A stretch of 45,432 nucleotides of DNA from positions 1-45,432 of the IMG/VR virus record IMGVR_UViG_3300007346_000050; one strand, 5' to 3'. The notes beneath the pieces were generated by a model that saw only the letters and a program-made list of their open reading frames with translations, did no database searches and was not told where the DNA came from. Positions 45,179-45,432 of the stretch are shown here, one piece after another. A program made the position numbers and the translations under genes. This DNA is from a virus. How positions within the stretch are numbered: position 1 is the stretch's first letter; each line of letters begins with the position of its first letter.

Positions 45179-45432
45179 ATGATTAAACGCCTTCTCTGTA
45201 GTGCTCTGGGTTTATCCAGTGCGCTGATTACACTACAAACTCCAGTATCTGCTAAATATGATCCCGGCACAGTTGAACTACTACAGACTGTTCAACGCTA
45301 CGGTGCGACTGTTGAGTATAACCCTACTCACTGCCGCAATAGTTCTTATTCTGGACGTTATACAGTAAATGGACGCCGTTTAAGCCTGTGCTATTCCGGA
45401 CGTCCTAGTGCTGACGACCACGATACTGTACG
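45179..45432 (+). CDS. Exported protein, C-terminus cut by window edge
   Basis: 84 codons visible. A Sec-type signal peptide (MIKRLLCSALGLSSALITLQ, cleavage near VSA) is followed by ELLQTVQRYGATVEYNPTHC and later GRRLSLCYSGRPSADDHDTV. Two cysteines bracket the visible mature domain. The DDHDTV stretch at the edge might precede an HExxH-type motif outside the window, so a secreted peptidase is possible but not shown. Confidence 0.6.
   Translation, partial: MIKRLLCSALGLSSALITLQTPVSAKYDPGTVELLQTVQRYGATVEYNPTHCRNSSYSGRYTVNGRRLSLCYSGRPSADDHDTV

Noticed and set aside
1-45432. Lysogeny or integration functions
   Set aside because: No integrase, excisionase or repressor-like protein is seen; only the T-arm-like hairpin could hint at an attachment site, and that is too weak.

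Overview
This window reads as part of a tailed double-stranded DNA phage that most likely infects a cyanobacterium. The core markers are a terminase large subunit, a portal protein, an HK97-type major capsid protein, and a long series of tail and fibre genes. A cyanobacterial host is suggested by a 312-residue sigma factor whose N-terminal region looks like the cyanobacterial RpoD/group 2 family, and by small tail modules of a kind I associate with cyanophage structural proteins. There are no photosynthesis, replication or integrase genes in the window, so this is only part of a genome. Both ends are cut inside genes (positions 1 and 45432).

Layout. From about 37.65 kb down to position 1 almost everything is on the minus strand, in a late, virion order. 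First come a Gly/Ser-rich protein and several proteins with glycine-rich membrane segments (37.7-31.5 kb), then an S74-chaperone protein and a lambda-type lysozyme protein (31.5-29.1 kb). Next are the packaging genes (29.0-25.8 kb), the portal with a scaffold-like gene overlapping it out of frame (25.1-22.4 kb), and the sigma factor (21.4-20.4 kb). The major capsid protein and a second highly expressed head protein (18.5-16.7 kb) are followed by connector-like genes (16.6-12.1 kb) and then tail, fibre and holin-like genes (12.0 kb to the left edge). Three plus-strand genes interrupt this block: the lysozyme gene, an HNH endonuclease, and an Ig-like surface protein next to the capsid gene.

From 38.45 kb rightwards the organisation changes completely. 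About 800 bp with no convincing gene, rich in palindromes, separates the divergent arms. It is followed by a run of plus-strand small genes (37-236 codons). Nearly every one is followed by its own GC-rich hairpin and a T-rich stretch, and the next start codon comes roughly 12-50 nt (mostly 20-35) later without a visible Shine-Dalgarno. Two blocks of an 11-bp iterated sequence (AAGCGACCTAC, nine copies) lie between the first small genes. Two genes, a 343-residue minus-strand gene and a LAGLIDADG endonuclease, appear to sit between a small gene and its hairpin.

Regulation. About nineteen genes on both strands have a -10-like element close to TANAATAGTA, usually 19-25 nt before the start codon, with no visible -35 box. 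The phage sigma factor keeps the -10-reading residues but differs at two of the residues that read the -35 box. A working model is that this sigma factor drives the late -10-only promoters, while the small-gene array uses a different logic built on hairpin/leader cassettes. That model is inference; the motifs themselves are in the sequence.
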